Below are positions 9,703-16,692 of a stretch of 23,695 bases of DNA, piece by piece (position 1 is the stretch's first letter; every line of letters starts with the position of its first letter). The DNA comes from a virus. Location of the stretch: positions 1 to 23,695 of the IMG/VR virus record IMGVR_UViG_3300008259_000313; one strand, written 5' to 3'. Below the pieces are notes generated by a model. It was not told where the DNA came from, searched no databases, and worked only from the letters and a program-made list of their open reading frames with translations. The position numbers and the translations under genes are program-made.

Positions 9703-10060
9703 TGCTTAGAAACTTAAAGTCTAAAAGTATAACACCTTCAGTTTGAATTTTTAAATTTGGATTAACTAGTATTTGTTTTTTATTAGTTTGATCTTTAATA
9801 ACTAATCCAGTTTTCTCAGCTTTATTTATACAATTCCTTACAGTTTGTGCTGATTTAAAGATTGGTTCTTCTTCTGAAGATGCATCATAACAAAAACTTG
9901 TAAGTTCAATTGGTTGATTAAAACTTAAAAGAGTTAAGCAATTAAGATCAGAATCACTCATTGTTATTCTATTTACATAACAATGAGTGAGTATCTGAAA
10001 TTTTACAACCTCCCACTTTGGCATTTTTACACGCTTCTGTACTTGGTTAACTAATGCCAT
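9680..10060 (-). CDS. Possible winged-helix DNA-binding protein, 126 aa
   Basis: The protein has two helix-rich stretches and a segment FKSAQTVRNCINKAEKTGLVIKD (about 72-94) that reads like the recognition helix and first wing strand of a winged helix. It is followed by QILVNPNLKIQTEG, compatible with the wing. Replication-initiator and MarR-like phage regulators show this layout, but there is no diagnostic motif, so DNA binding is an inference. Start ATG 10060 lies 2 bp after the TAG stop of the preceding gene. As second gene of the packaging transcript it might act as a late-gene regulator or as a small-terminase-like DNA-recognition factor. Confidence 0.5.
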   Translation of the reverse strand: MALVNQVQKRVKMPKWEVVKFQILTHCYVNRITMSDSDLNCLTLLSFNQPIELTSFCYDASSEEEPIFKSAQTVRNCINKAEKTGLVIKDQTNKKQILVNPNLKIQTEGVILLDFKFLSNESQESK

Positions 10061-10062
10061 GA

Positions 10063-10350
10063 CTATCCTCTTTTAAGTTTTCTGCTTTCTGATTTAGTAG
10101 CAGTTTCTGGTTGATCATTTTCTAAATCTTCCTCTTCATCTTGTGGAGGATTCATCATCATAGCAAATTGATATTGGATACTTGATCTTTTAAATCTTGC
10201 TTCATCAATTTCTAATAACAATTTTTCATAATCTAATTGAGCTTTTAAGTATGGCATTGAAGTTTTATAAAACTCAAGCATTCTTTCTTTTTGCTCTTCT
10301 AATTGTTCTGGAGTCATCTCCATTTCCGGTTGTTGGTTTGTTGTTTCCAT
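10063..10350 (-). CDS. Small acidic helical protein, first gene of the packaging/head transcript
   Basis: This 95-aa protein is mainly charged helix. It opens with METTNQQPEMEMTPEQLEEQ, continues with a probable coiled coil (KERMLEFYKTSMPYLKAQLDYEKLLLEIDEARFK) and ends in an acidic then basic tail (DEEEDLENDQPE, then KSESRKLKRG). It stops with TAG, one of the observations showing that TAG is not recoded in this segment. A TATATTTG box lies 26 bp upstream of the ATG, beyond a terminator for the lysis transcript, so this is probably the first gene of a separate operon. Function unknown. Small coiled-coil proteins at this position could be assembly cofactors. Confidence 0.6.
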   Translation of the reverse strand: METTNQQPEMEMTPEQLEEQKERMLEFYKTSMPYLKAQLDYEKLLLEIDEARFKRSSIQYQFAMMMNPPQDEEEDLENDQPETATKSESRKLKRG

Positions 10351-10376
10351 AGTGTATTAATTTACATTAGTTTACA

Positions 10377-10384
10377 CAAATATA
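10377..10384 (-). promoter_or_regulatory. Candidate -7 promoter box (TATATTTG) for the packaging/head operon
   Basis: On the minus strand the box TATATTTG matches the Bacteroidetes sigma -7 consensus TAnnTTTG and sits 26 bp before ATG 10350. A convincing -33 TTTG is not seen at the ideal distance, although CTTG occurs about 22 bp upstream. The region just upstream carries two copies of a 14-bp direct repeat (10393-10406 and 10408-10421). Position after a terminator supports a promoter here. Confidence 0.5.
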
Positions 10385-10392
10385 TATAAAAT

Positions 10393-10421
10393 AAGTTTAA
10401 ATAAAACAAGTTTAAATAAAA
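10393..10421. repeat. Direct repeat pair aagtttaaataaaa (15-bp period)
   Basis: The 14-bp sequence aagtttaaataaaa occurs exactly at 10393-10406 and again at 10408-10421, one base apart, immediately upstream of the TATATTTG box. The 15-bp period is not a whole number of helical turns. It may be an activator or repressor site, or only AT-rich slippage. Confidence 0.55.
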
Positions 10422-10447
10422 AATCCAGGTATAGTATATACCCGGAT
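10418..10447 (-). terminator. Rho-independent terminator of the fibre/lysis transcript
   Basis: On the minus strand the arms atccgggtata (10447-10437) and tatacctggat (10433-10423) form an 11-bp stem with one G-T wobble and a 3-nt loop. A run of six T follows directly (10423-10418, the first T also pairing in the stem). It lies 28 bp after the 52-aa gene and before the promoter-like box of the next operon, so it separates lysis from packaging genes. Confidence 0.85.
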
Positions 10448-10475
10448 CATGTTACTTAGAGAAGATTAAATAATA

Positions 10476-10634
10476 TTATCTATTCTTAATAGTCAAATTT
10501 AATATTGTAAGTAAATAAAAGTTTCTTGATATGTCCATTTCAAATGTAAATATATCTAATGATGATAATCTTATTCTAATCATTATTTTATCCCATTGCT
10601 TAGCAGATGATTTCCAAGAGTTTCTAAATTTCAT
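10476..10634 (-). CDS. Small basic protein at the end of the lysis module (52 aa)
   Basis: An open frame of 52 codons starts at ATG 10634, one base after the amidase stop codon, and ends with TAA at 10476, just before the terminator. The product starts MKFRNSWKSSAKQWDKIMIR, basic and tryptophan-containing, with a hydrophobic C-terminal half (FYLLTILNLTI) that could associate with membranes. No homologue is recognised. Near-contiguous placement with the amidase and the terminator immediately after it make a real gene likely. It might be a lysis accessory, for example an antiholin-like or regulatory peptide, but nothing in the sequence proves that. Confidence 0.5.
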   Translation of the reverse strand: MKFRNSWKSSAKQWDKIMIRIRLSSLDIFTFEMDISRNFYLLTILNLTIKNR

Positions 10635-10635
10635 A

Positions 10636-11283
10636 TTATAGGTTTTTTAACATTTCTATTACTTTAGGATCTGGATACATATCACTCTTGTCTTTTCTTA
10701 CAGAATTATGTGTGTAGATTCCAGGTACTCCTTTGAATGCTTCTTTATCAATAGCCCAGATTTCTGATCTATAAGTTTTGGGAATATCATATGTTTCACA
10801 TAAATACTCTACCAATTGTCTTAAAGATTCTATCTGTGCATCTGAATACTTGTACCAATATTTGGTACCTTTAAATGGTGTCTCTAGTGTTGTAACATTC
10901 TCAGGTTTAACTACACCATTTACATAGTTATAGTATTTACCATTGCGGAGTTTTAATGGACCCCAGTTACACACTTCTATACCTACAGAAAGTTTATTAA
11001 GGTTCTGATACTTTGCACCATTCTTAGTAAAGTCTTCTGAATCAATACCTAAATGCCAAGCCCAATGTTTAGATGAAAAGCATTGTACAATGTCTCCATT
11101 CTCCCCAATAACAAATGCAGTTGCTATTCTTGTATCATTACTATTCCAGTACCGTGATACAGCTACTGCATTGCCTCCACCTGCTGTATGATGCAGATAG
11201 ATTTGTGTCTTCTTAGACTCTTCAGCATAGAACTGATCTTTGTCTAATCTCGCTTGTACTATTTTACTAATATCTAGTTTCAT
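10636..11283 (-). CDS. N-acetylmuramoyl-L-alanine amidase (Amidase_2/PGRP type) endolysin
   Basis: This 215-aa enzyme would cut the bond between MurNAc and L-alanine in peptidoglycan during lysis. The Amidase_2 fold shows IYLHHTAGG (zinc ligand H31 or H32), ATAFVIGENGDIVQC, KHWAWHLG, the catalytic-region SVGIEVCNWG (E103), and THNSVRKDKSDMYPDP with H192 and the K-x-D pair (K199, D201) near the third zinc ligand. There is no signal peptide and no separate wall-binding domain, so export must depend on the adjacent holin. Its start overlaps the holin stop by one base (TAATG). Catalytic domain and motif order are clear. Confidence 0.9.
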   Translation of the reverse strand: MKLDISKIVQARLDKDQFYAEESKKTQIYLHHTAGGGNAVAVSRYWNSNDTRIATAFVIGENGDIVQCFSSKHWAWHLGIDSEDFTKNGAKYQNLNKLSVGIEVCNWGPLKLRNGKYYNYVNGVVKPENVTTLETPFKGTKYWYKYSDAQIESLRQLVEYLCETYDIPKTYRSEIWAIDKEAFKGVPGIYTHNSVRKDKSDMYPDPKVIEMLKNL

Positions 11284-11780
11284 TAGTTCTTGATGTCTTT
11301 ATAAGTGTCTGATGCGTCTTTTAAACCTTTTCTTAGTTTCTTTACAGTATCACATGTTTTATTAAGTACATTGTTACCTGTAATATCAAACCAGTTCTCA
11401 TTGATTGAAGCTAATTCTATAATTGAGAATATGCCAAGTAAAATATTTGTAAGTATTGCCGGAACAGCAATTACAAAATCAAAGTTTAAAAACTTTAGTA
11501 ATCCATTAATGAATGGAGTAAGTGCATAGTAGTCTAATGGGAATACAACACCCGCAGTAATATAATAACCCAGGGCTTTGTAAACATATCCTTGTCTAAG
11601 GATTCTAGATTTAAATACATCTCTGTATTTTCTCTTAGTTTCTTTAGTTATTTTTTTAAGAGATATTAGTTTAACAACTGTATCTACAAAGATTATAAAC
11701 ATTAAAACTATTGCCATTAATTGAATAGGTGCAAAGAAAGATGAAATTGTCAAAACTGCCAGTGTTATATTTGTTCTCAT
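11283..11780 (-). CDS. Phage holin (PF05105-like)
   Basis: The 165-aa protein has several hydrophobic segments: about residues 5-35 (TLAVLTISSFFAPIQLMAIV and following), 70-90 (ALGYYITAGVVFPLDYYAL) and 98-120 (FDFVIAVPAILTNILLGIFS). They are separated by a basic loop (KKITKETKRKYRD) containing an S-R-x-L-R-x-G-type motif. The C-terminal IIELASINENW resembles the I-x-E-x-x-S-I-x-E-N signature of the holin family that includes TcdE and phi29-like holins. It would form inner-membrane lesions that release the amidase. It overlaps the upstream spanin gene by 4 bp and the amidase by 1 bp. Holin is well supported by topology and by neighbours on both sides. Confidence 0.82.
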   Translation of the reverse strand: MRTNITLAVLTISSFFAPIQLMAIVLMFIIFVDTVVKLISLKKITKETKRKYRDVFKSRILRQGYVYKALGYYITAGVVFPLDYYALTPFINGLLKFLNFDFVIAVPAILTNILLGIFSIIELASINENWFDITGNNVLNKTCDTVKKLRKGLKDASDTYKDIKN

Positions 11781-12265
11781 AATGTAGGTATTTGAGCTTT
11801 AATCAGACGGTATATAATATATAATATAATAATTATTAACCATATACCACCTAACCATGCTAGGAAGTTGACCCAACCCGGGATATATTTTATTTTTTGT
11901 GGCTTTTGAGTTTTTGTTACAAGTTTGGTTTTGTAAATTGTATTGCCTTTAACTGTCTTGTATACAGTATCTACACGGGCAATTACTTTGTATTTATTAT
12001 CTCTTACTCTTGATTGTAGTTTAATAATAGTACCATCTTTTTCAGCTAGTCTAGAAGCATATACATTACCTAATGAATCACAGAATAATGTATCTTCTAT
12101 ATATACAGTTTCTCCAGGAATCTTAATTGTAGTATCTCTAATTTGAGTTATATATACTGTACTATCTTTTTGTGTACATAGTGGACAGTATTTCTCCAAT
12201 CTTCTTTCTAGTGAACAAGAAGTAACAAATACTAGCAATAAAGAACATAGAAATAATCTTTTCAT
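11777..12265 (-). CDS. Putative unimolecular spanin (u-spanin)
   Basis: The 162-aa protein begins with a lipoprotein signal, MKRLFLCSLLLVFVTSC, with lipobox VTSC and lipidated C17, and ends with one strong transmembrane helix (about 131-153, WVNFLAWLGGIWLIIIILYI) and a short basic cytoplasmic tail. Between them is a beta-rich periplasmic part with T-V-Y-x-T repeats. A lipid anchor for the outer membrane at the N-terminus and an inner-membrane anchor at the C-terminus in one chain is the architecture of T1-type u-spanins, which fuse the two membranes at the end of lysis. Residues after the cysteine (SLERRLEKY) lack an acidic surface-export signal. It is first in the spanin-holin-amidase order and overlaps the holin by 4 bp. 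Confidence 0.72.
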   Translation of the reverse strand: MKRLFLCSLLLVFVTSCSLERRLEKYCPLCTQKDSTVYITQIRDTTIKIPGETVYIEDTLFCDSLGNVYASRLAEKDGTIIKLQSRVRDNKYKVIARVDTVYKTVKGNTIYKTKLVTKTQKPQKIKYIPGWVNFLAWLGGIWLIIIILYIIYRLIKAQIPTL

Positions 12266-12525
12266 TATAAAGTAGCAAATGTTATAAATGCTGCAAATGT
12301 ATTTGTTGAACCATCAAAGAATACATTCTGGGACACTAAATATGAATCAGGTGCATTAGCAAATTCTGCATTAATTAAAGACTCTAATGTTGACGGATTA
12401 TTATCAAATAAGTAAAGAGTTCTTAAGTTTCTATACTGAGGTATTGAAAGCCCTTGTAAAGTTTTCAATTGAAAAGGAAAGTTATTTCCTTTATTACCAT
12501 AATCTTTTAAATTTCCTACTGACAT
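12265..12525 (-). CDS. Short structural protein sharing the fibre anchor module MSxGNLKDYGNKGNNFP
   Basis: The 86-aa protein begins MSVGNLKDYGNKGNNFPFQ, nearly identical to the start of the 435-aa protein encoded just upstream (MSIGNLKDYGNKGNNFPWQ). The remainder (NLRTLYLFDNNPSTLESLI, then FAAFITFATL) does not resemble it. The shared N-terminus is probably an attachment or trimerisation module for a virion protein, with a small exposed C-terminal part. It could be a decoration protein, a short fibre, or the remnant of a larger fibre after recombination. It is the last fibre-type gene before lysis and its stop codon abuts the spanin start. Confidence 0.6.
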   Translation of the reverse strand: MSVGNLKDYGNKGNNFPFQLKTLQGLSIPQYRNLRTLYLFDNNPSTLESLINAEFANAPDSYLVSQNVFFDGSTNTFAAFITFATL

Positions 12526-12541
12526 AATTATTATTTTTTAT

Positions 12542-13849
12542 TTATCTACTTACTTCTTCCCAGTCCATTGATGCATAAATAAGCTCAGTATTTGTACTTG
12601 CACTAACTATTAAAGCAATCTCATAAGGAGTACTAGTAAAAGTATCTCTTTCAAGTTGAAAACTAAACAATGCTTCTTTAAGTATATCTAAACTTACTGA
12701 TGCTTGTGTACTTGATGTTAAGAATCCGGATGCTAATATTCTTCCTCCTGCAAAACTTGTACCTGTAATATTATATTCAACTGATGAATTTACTCCTGCA
12801 GGAACCCATGCTCCACCAGTTGTTGTGCCAGATGCTACTATTTTCCAATTGTAAATACCTGTTGCTACACCCATTATTGAAAGAGCTGTGAGGATTACTA
12901 CACTATCTAAATAACCTGCTCTTAATTTTATACTTATTATTGGATAATAAGTTCCTGCAACAGCCAAACTTGTTGGAGCTGTAATAGGAGTACCTATCGC
13001 TTGTTGCGCACCTCTTAATTCATAACCACCTTCAGAAATTACTGTAGAGCAAACCTGTTTTAGTGTACTTGGATTTACGGTTACTCCTATATTAGTTATT
13101 TCATATCTCAATGGTAGAGTTGCAGTTGTTATATATGTTGATGGAATTAAATTAGCATGATTAAATTTATGGCACACAATAAAATTACCATCTATAATAA
13201 AACCTAATCTTACTGTTCCTTCTCCCAACCATTCAATATCCATAAACATTATCTGAGCTTTGGTAATATCTAATGTTACACCAGAAGGACCAGTACCATT
13301 CATTTTATCAACATTCCATGCTGATTGATCTACTACAGATTCAGTAACTACTCCAGTAACTATACTTCTTTCAACAAAACTAAGTGTGTAGTTATTTAAT
13401 TGAAGATATAAACCATTATCTGTTCCAAAGTAACCGACTCGTTGTCTAAGATTATTTTGAGCTGGAGACATTACAAATGTAGTAAGTATTAAAAGTGATT
13501 TTCCTGGTTGATAAGAAAATACTTTAGTAGTTTCACGTAGTACTTGAGAACCATTTGTAGTATTTACATTTAAATTTACTAAACCTTCATTAGGACTAAA
13601 TACGGCAGCACCTCCACTAGCAGTAGATGTATTCCATAAACCATTGTCATGATATCTATGGGAAGAATCAAATAATGTTAATGGATTAGAAACTCTTTGT
13701 CTTCCAAAGGCATCTACAGCCATTGCGCCAGCGGATACAAGATTTGTATTAATACTATCATTAATAGTATCCAAACCTAGCAACATTCTATATTGCCAAG
13801 GGAAATTATTCCCTTTGTTTCCGTAGTCCTTTAGATTGCCTATTGACAT
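12542..13849 (-). CDS. Virion structural protein / putative fibre (435 aa)
   Basis: The first 19 residues are the anchor module MS(I/V)GNLKDYGNKGNNFP(W/F)Q shared with the next gene. The following segment, AGAMAVDAFGRQRVSNPLTL with FDSSHRYHDNG (about 41-70), is a recurrent signature of phage virion proteins in metagenomic and marine phages. The rest is T-, S-, N- and V-rich beta-type sequence without lysine-rich helices, as in fibres and carbohydrate-binding tips. No enzyme motif is visible. It lies between the MDILNF-module genes and the 86-aa paralogue. The exact virion position is unknown. Receptor binding or decoration is inferred. Confidence 0.7.
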   Translation of the reverse strand: MSIGNLKDYGNKGNNFPWQYRMLLGLDTINDSINTNLVSAGAMAVDAFGRQRVSNPLTLFDSSHRYHDNGLWNTSTASGGAAVFSPNEGLVNLNVNTTNGSQVLRETTKVFSYQPGKSLLILTTFVMSPAQNNLRQRVGYFGTDNGLYLQLNNYTLSFVERSIVTGVVTESVVDQSAWNVDKMNGTGPSGVTLDITKAQIMFMDIEWLGEGTVRLGFIIDGNFIVCHKFNHANLIPSTYITTATLPLRYEITNIGVTVNPSTLKQVCSTVISEGGYELRGAQQAIGTPITAPTSLAVAGTYYPIISIKLRAGYLDSVVILTALSIMGVATGIYNWKIVASGTTTGGAWVPAGVNSSVEYNITGTSFAGGRILASGFLTSSTQASVSLDILKEALFSFQLERDTFTSTPYEIALIVSASTNTELIYASMDWEEVSR

Positions 13850-13851
13850 AA

Positions 13852-14319
13852 TTAATCAATGATCATAAAGTGTATACGTACAGCACCATTTAATGCATTA
13901 AGAGCATCAACATTAGATATAACTAATGTAAGTGATCCTGCAGATAAATTACCAAAACTAACCACTGGAAAACCAGTACTAAAATACTCAACAGTTAAAA
14001 GAACAGTTGATTTAGTTGTAAGGTTAGCATTGTTAAAAGTAAATGACTCTTGTCCTGTTGCTGCTGTAGTAAGTGCTACAGTTTCAACAACTCCATTTCT
14101 TGAATTAAGAGTTACTGGATTACTAGAAACAATTGTTTGAGTTACTGTTCCTTTATCATATAATGATTGTAATGGTTCTGCATTTACTGCTAATGGTAAC
14201 CAAGCATCATCTCTTGTTACATCTCTAGATCCAATTGCTAAAAGATTAGGTACATCTGTTGGTAAAGTGGTTCTATAATTACCAGCTTTAATCCACGAAA
14301 TAAAATTTAGAATATCCAT
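13852..14319 (-). CDS. Short fibre-type protein with N-terminal module MDILNFISWIK (155 aa)
   Basis: The N-terminus (MDILNFISWIKAGNYRTTLP, with a later DVTRDDAWLPLAV) matches two neighbouring proteins that start MDVLNFISWIK and MDILNFISWIK, so it is one of three paralogues sharing about the first 45 residues. The C-terminal 100 residues are an S/T/V/N-rich beta domain (SRNGVVETVALTTAATGQES, then AVRIHFMIID) that differs from the others. The shared part probably fixes the protein to the tail or capsid. The variable part would be exposed. It starts just upstream of the 435-aa gene (2-bp gap). Confidence 0.65.
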   Translation of the reverse strand: MDILNFISWIKAGNYRTTLPTDVPNLLAIGSRDVTRDDAWLPLAVNAEPLQSLYDKGTVTQTIVSSNPVTLNSRNGVVETVALTTAATGQESFTFNNANLTTKSTVLLTVEYFSTGFPVVSFGNLSAGSLTLVISNVDALNALNGAVRIHFMIID

Positions 14320-14339
14320 GATTTATTGTATTATTATTA

Positions 14340-15317
14340 TTAAATTCTTGCTACTGAAAGATATCTAGCTGCAATAGTAGAAGTCCCTCCAACTGATTCT
14401 ACAGTAACTACAATATATGTATTAAGTGACCAGTTTATAAATCCTGCTGTCATTGCATTTTCAAAAATTCCAGAATTATATGTTGCTCCAGCATTACTTC
14501 CAATAGCTGAATCAGAAAATCCTACATTTGGGTTTGTTCCATTATTTAAAAATTGACAAGCATTATTAGTAAACCATATATCTTTTTCAATTTTTACAAC
14601 CCTTTGATTTACACCTGATGTTGCAGTATCTGTATCTGCAATAAGAGTTGCTCCAACAGCATTAAAAATAGATCCTTGATTAGGGGCTGTATTAGTTATA
14701 TAAACTTTTGTTTTTAAAGTTGTTGCTGCTGCTAGTTTTTGCAAAGCTGTATTTATAGCAAAAATAGGCCAAGAGCTATTATTATAAGTATTAGCAGGTA
14801 TTGTGCTAAATGTAACAGTTATATTAGATCCCGGTGCTACAACAACTAATCCTGATGGAACTTTACTAAAACTTGGTGTAGCTGTTCCAGATGGACCTAC
14901 AGGACCCTGAATCCCTTGAGGACCTTGAGGTCCGGTTGCTCCTTGGGAAGCTAATAATGCCCAGCTAGTTGGATCTGCAGAAGGATTAACTCCACCTGGT
15001 CCTACATTGGCAATACAAAACCAAGATGCTCCACCAAAACCTACTGCATCATCAACAACATATGTTCCTGCTGCTGACCATGCACCTTGCCAGTTAAGAC
15101 CTGCTGGTCCTACTGGTCCTGGTACTCCTTGAGGACCCATTGGTCCTTGTGCTCCCGCAGGAAGATTTGCTAATAAATCCTGACTAGTAATAACAGCTGG
15201 TAAAAAGCTATCTCCTCTAGTAGGATCTTGAATTCCAACAGGAATTAAAGTATTATTAGGAAGAGTAGTGGTAATCTTTAAAGATTTAATCCAGCTTATA
15301 AAATTTAATACATCCAT
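14340..15317 (-). CDS. Collagen-like tail fibre with embedded carbohydrate-binding-like module
   Basis: I place the start at ATG 15317 (MDVLNFISWIK), not at the longer frame start 15377, because the three paralogues all begin with MD(I/V)LNFISWIK and the extra 20 residues would overlap the previous gene. The 325-aa product has the shared anchor (1-45), a Gly-X-Y collagen-like run GPMGPQGVPGPVGPAG (58-73), a 50-residue module (74-123) with LNWQGAWSAAGTYVVDDAV and SWFCIAN, and a second collagen-like run ATGPQGPQGIQGPVGPSG (127-144). A beta-type C-terminal domain (148-325) follows. The W-x-x-x-Y-x-x-D-x-V pattern of the module resembles chitin-binding CBM5/12 domains. This is a trimeric fibre architecture, likely for receptor binding. 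Confidence 0.75.
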   Translation of the reverse strand: MDVLNFISWIKSLKITTTLPNNTLIPVGIQDPTRGDSFLPAVITSQDLLANLPAGAQGPMGPQGVPGPVGPAGLNWQGAWSAAGTYVVDDAVGFGGASWFCIANVGPGGVNPSADPTSWALLASQGATGPQGPQGIQGPVGPSGTATPSFSKVPSGLVVVAPGSNITVTFSTIPANTYNNSSWPIFAINTALQKLAAATTLKTKVYITNTAPNQGSIFNAVGATLIADTDTATSGVNQRVVKIEKDIWFTNNACQFLNNGTNPNVGFSDSAIGSNAGATYNSGIFENAMTAGFINWSLNTYIVVTVESVGGTSTIAARYLSVARI

Positions 15318-15322
15318 GACTT

Positions 15323-15661
15323 TTATACTATTGTTAATGTTGTACCTGCAGGTACAGTTAATGTTTTCCCTACGCACATTGCTAATGGTGATTGATATTC
15401 TAAATTTGAATTATCAGGCAATACTAAATTTTCATTAATACAACCAACTACTTTAAAACCATTAGCCCAAATAGAAGATGTAACAGCAGGAGTAATAGGA
15501 GTTATTTGAGAAATAAAATCACTTAATGTGATTGCACCCGCTAAATAACCATCATCTCTTCTAGCATCTTTTAATCCAAGAGGCAAAAGAGTTTGAGTAG
15601 GATTTGCAGTAGTAACTATTCTACTTCCTTTAATCCAACTTATAAAATTTAAAATATCCAT
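15323..15661 (-). CDS. Short fibre-type protein with N-terminal module MDILNFISWIK (112 aa)
   Basis: This is the third member of the MD(I/V)LNFISWIK family. Residues 1-45 (MDILNFISWIKGSRIVTTAN, DARRDDGYLAGAI) match the collagen-like fibre and the 155-aa protein. The C-terminal part ends SPLAMCVGKTLTVPAGTTLTIV, a beta-helix-like end (x-L-x-V-P-x-G-x-x-L-x-I-V) commonly seen at the C-terminus of short phage fibre and needle proteins. It ends 5 bp before the start of the collagen-like gene. It is probably a short fibre or a socket protein. Confidence 0.65.
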   Translation of the reverse strand: MDILNFISWIKGSRIVTTANPTQTLLPLGLKDARRDDGYLAGAITLSDFISQITPITPAVTSSIWANGFKVVGCINENLVLPDNSNLEYQSPLAMCVGKTLTVPAGTTLTIV

Positions 15662-15686
15662 GACCTTTTATTTTAATGTGCAATTA

Positions 15687-16691
15687 TTATTTATTTTCTA
15701 ATGCCTCTACTTTAGCAGACAATTCTTTAATAGCTTTAACCAAGATTGGTATAAGTTTACCATAACTTGCTTCTAACTTCTCTGGGTTTTCTTCATATAC
15801 AAGACCTAATGTTTCAGCCATCTCATATTTTTCTTGAGTAGACTTTAAATCTTGTGCAATGAATCCAAAATCTTTTACACCATGCTTTCCATCTTCTTCT
15901 CTATCATTCCAAACAAATGATACAGGATTAAGCTCTTTAACAAATTCTAATCCCACTGCTAATTCAGCAACTTCTTCTTTGTCTCTTGCATCTGATAAAG
16001 ATGTAATAGACGTTACTGCACATCTTAAAACATTATTAGAACTATTACCTAATGTAATTGAATTACTAGTGCTTGATGTAGGTGCTCCGGAATTTGAACC
16101 AATGCAAATATTATTTGAACCTGTTGTAATAGGATTTAAACCGTTTCCTTCACCAGCATATACACCTAAAAAAGTATTATCTGAACCGGTGCTAACACTT
16201 TGACCAGATCCCGCACCTACAGTTGTATTTGCACCAGAAGACGTAGTATTCCATAGAGATCGCCATCCAATAGCTGTGTTAGGACTAGATGTTACAGCTA
16301 TAATACTTTTTAGTGCCCCACTTCCTACTGCTACTTGACCAAATGAGCTGTTTCCTACCACGGCAAGAGCTTGTTTACCCACTGCTACATTTTCAGAACC
16401 AGAATTAGTATTTGTTAAAGCAATAGATCCTACGGCAACATTATCATCACCATCTGTAAGTGAGCCTCCACTAAATAAACCTAATACGGTATTACTACTT
16501 CCAGTAGTAATGCCACTTCCTCCACTACCAACCATAAGGTTAGCATTAGCTGTTAATGATGCTGGAGCTGAAGCTCCAATATATTTATTTAATGTTCCTG
16601 GACCACCAGATAAAGATCTTAATTCAATACCGTTTACATCAACATAGTTTGCTGATTGTGGATTAACAATATCTACATTTATTGTACTCAT
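15687..16691 (-). CDS. Tail fibre with C-terminal S74 intramolecular chaperone (334 aa)
   Basis: The N-terminus MSTINVDIVNPQSANYVDVN matches that of the next fibre upstream. Residues about 50-220 contain YadA-head-like repeats (SGSENVAVGKQAL, SGANTTVGAGSG, TGSNNICIGSNSG) forming a trimeric beta-roll. The C-terminal domain (from about 230) is a peptidase S74 / endosialidase-type chaperone with SLSDARDKEE (S233, K238), LNPVSFVWNDRE, FGFIAQDL and a coiled-coil end (LVKAIKELSAKVEALENK). In this family the chaperone assists trimer folding and then cuts itself off in front of the conserved serine. All key residues of SDxRxK are present, so self-cleavage around 232/233 is expected. Gap to the next fibre gene upstream is 1 bp. 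Confidence 0.85.
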   Translation of the reverse strand: MSTINVDIVNPQSANYVDVNGIELRSLSGGPGTLNKYIGASAPASLTANANLMVGSGGSGITTGSSNTVLGLFSGGSLTDGDDNVAVGSIALTNTNSGSENVAVGKQALAVVGNSSFGQVAVGSGALKSIIAVTSSPNTAIGWRSLWNTTSSGANTTVGAGSGQSVSTGSDNTFLGVYAGEGNGLNPITTGSNNICIGSNSGAPTSSTSNSITLGNSSNNVLRCAVTSITSLSDARDKEEVAELAVGLEFVKELNPVSFVWNDREEDGKHGVKDFGFIAQDLKSTQEKYEMAETLGLVYEENPEKLEASYGKLIPILVKAIKELSAKVEALENK

Positions 16692-16692
16692 C

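Noticed and set aside
15318-15377. N-terminal extension (20 residues) of the collagen-like fibre
   Set aside because: Paralogues begin at the internal MDVLNF start. The extension would overlap the preceding gene and is not similar to anything in the cassette.
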